A stretch of DNA of 64,000 bases. Source: Chondrus crispus (Eukaryota; Rhodophyta; Florideophyceae; Gigartinales; Gigartinaceae). The notes beneath the pieces were generated by a model, which did not search any database, was not told where the DNA came from, and was given only the letters and a program-made list of their open reading frames with translations. The translations under genes and the position numbers were made by a program. Within the stretch, counting starts at the first letter, position 1; each line of letters starts with the position of its first letter. Of this stretch, positions 62,822-64,000 are shown piece by piece. The stretch spans positions 22,384 through 86,383 of the forward strand of contig NW_005179060.1 in NCBI RefSeq assembly GCF_000350225.1, read 5' to 3'.

Positions 62822-63140
62822 TTTCCAATGACGCCCCATAGATGCACTCTGTCACCCTCTAAGCGCTGTGGAGGGGTGCGAAGTCACCTTCAAGCCCTGA
62901 AAGTCACCGTAGACTCCAAGCGGCATGGAAGAAATCACCCCCTCAAAAATATCTTGCTCCATTTTCACCCCTGGGGTGGTTAAATTCTGTGCGTGGTACC
63001 CTAGCAGCAGTACAGAAATTGGAAGTGACCTATATGGGAATCTAATTCTGCAAGCGATCGCCCTGGATCTACAGCTTTTAGCCATTTTGAAATCTATTGG
63101 GTCCTTTTTGCCAAGTGAGTAGTTTTGATAGGTAGATATA

Positions 63141-64000
63141 ATGGGTCATTTAACGGATAGACAACGTCCGTTATCAGAAAAGCCTCAACTCTACCGCACA
63201 CCCCGAATCTATTCACATGTCCTCATCGTGTCACCAATTCCAATTACGTTCTCTTCTTCACGACACGACTCCAGTGAAGAGGACAACTTGTCCTACCTCG
63301 CAGCAACAGGCATACTTCCAGGCTGTGAAATGAAAGCAACCATCGCCAAGCGTCCAGGGGGCCAGCCCGGTAAGCGGCAAAATATCAAGCGGGACTTTGA
63401 AGCCGCGATGAACCGCCTCCTCGAAGACTATTTTTGTGTGTCGCCGCACTATGGAAACGAATCATTCGAGCGTCGCTTTCGGATGCCTCGCGTACTATTC
63501 GATAGATTTTTACTTCAATCAACGGCGAAGGCATTTTTGTACGTAGGACTGATGCACTCAACAAGCCTGGTATTTGTCCACTCCAAAGAGTTGTGGCCGC
63601 AATTCGTATGATAGGGTATGGTGTCGCGGCGGACGCTCATTGCGAATATCTGCAAATGAGCGAGGATTCGGGAATGCTCTCCATGGAGAGCTTCTGTGAA
63701 CTTGTTATTGAGAAGTTCGCGGCGGAGTATCTTCGAGAGCCTACCAAGGAGGACCTGCGACGAATTTTAGATATCAATGCGGAGCGAGGGTTTCCTGGAT
63801 GCGTTGGGTCGATAAATTGCCAGCACTGGGAGTTGAAAAATTACTCCATTGCATGGGCGGGGAGTTTAATGGAAAAGAATAGAAGCGAACTATTTTGCTT
63901 GGAGCTATAGGCGACGGAGAGTTATGTAGCTGCCAAAAAAGCATGCCATATCTATATGGATATGGCATGCTTTTTTGGCAGCCCGGGCAGCTTGAATGAC
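63141..64000 (+). pseudogene. PIF/Harbinger (HARBI1-like) transposase, runs off the window
   Basis: An N-terminal part (GKRQNIKRDFEAAMNRLLEDYF, then FERRFRMPRVLFDRFL) leads, after a frameshift near 63.54 kb, into CPLQRVVAAIRMIGYGVAADA, YLREPTKEDLRR and the catalytic GFPGCVGSINCQHWELKNY. The first acidic residue of this motif is normally Asp (SIDCQHW); here it is Asn, so the nuclease would be inactive even without the frame change. The family sequence WHAFFGSPGSLND reappears at the window end, inside the hairpin 63929-63982. This copy belongs to a different Harbinger lineage from the one at 13249. Confidence 0.88.
63929..63982. repeat. Perfect 24-bp hairpin inside the Harbinger transposase
   Basis: Arms 63929-63952 and 63959-63982 are exact reverse complements around a 6-base loop. 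The right arm corresponds to the native transposase sequence (WHAFFGS). The left arm is therefore an inverted copy placed where the preceding codons should be. The first ORF ends just before it, at 63910. Confidence 0.95.

Overview
The window looks like nuclear DNA of a red alga (Rhodophyta, of the Chondrus crispus kind), although no single marker proves this. A compact host island (about 28.6-45.9 kb) carries eukaryotic housekeeping genes with no introns or a few short ones (232, 91, 95 and 83 bp): a U5 snRNP protein, a SUMO E1 subunit, an SDH assembly factor, an AATF/Bfr2 factor and an ER disulfide isomerase. It also holds a nuclear-encoded plastid ribosomal protein L17 behind a transit-like leader with phenylalanines near the start. 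This island lies between dense mosaics of transposable elements, an arrangement known from florideophyte genomes.

Left mosaic (1-28.6 kb). A fragment of a GC-rich Ty3/gypsy element (1-1125) abuts a truncated DDE transposase (1126-2283). Then comes a long Ty3/gypsy chromovirus on the minus strand, here called GypA (2284-13248), cutting a PIF/Harbinger transposon. The Harbinger transposase lies at 13249-14073 and its Myb-like partner gene at 14199-15947, the latter split by a 733-bp LTR-like insert. Next are an unrecognised repeat-rich remnant (16.4-17.6 kb), a Ty1/copia-like element (18070-24502) with another LTR-like insert, and a piggyBac transposon (24811-27629).

Host island. In order: uL10-like mitochondrial ribosomal protein (-), DIB1/TXNL4A (+), AATF/BFR2 (-, 2 exons), SAE1/AOS1 (+), SDHAF3/ACN9 (-, 3 exons), plastid bL17 (-), a small protein with a myristoylation motif (-), a CHORD-like Cys/His protein (-, 2 exons), a GON4-like Myb/SANT protein (-) and a PDI (-). 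Several neighbours are convergent with under 100 bp between stop codons.

Right mosaic (46-64 kb). A 1.5-kb element with PIF/Harbinger-like ends and a TAA target duplication carries a degenerate copy of the host gene HGH1, a Pack-type gene capture. Next is a Mutator-like (MULE) transposon whose long ORF begins with a J domain. It is split by a second chromovirus, GypB (48812-59887), with a perfect 5-bp target duplication GACGG. The window ends in a second Harbinger transposase.

The most interesting signal is shared by GypA and GypB. Each has, between pol and the 3' LTR, a large ORF on the opposite strand to gag-pol. The two antisense proteins are clearly homologous, and each ORF has a TATA-like box 156-157 bp inside the element. 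Other notable points are the J domain on a MULE transposase, the HGH1-carrying Pack element, and perfect inverted duplications inside two different transposase genes.
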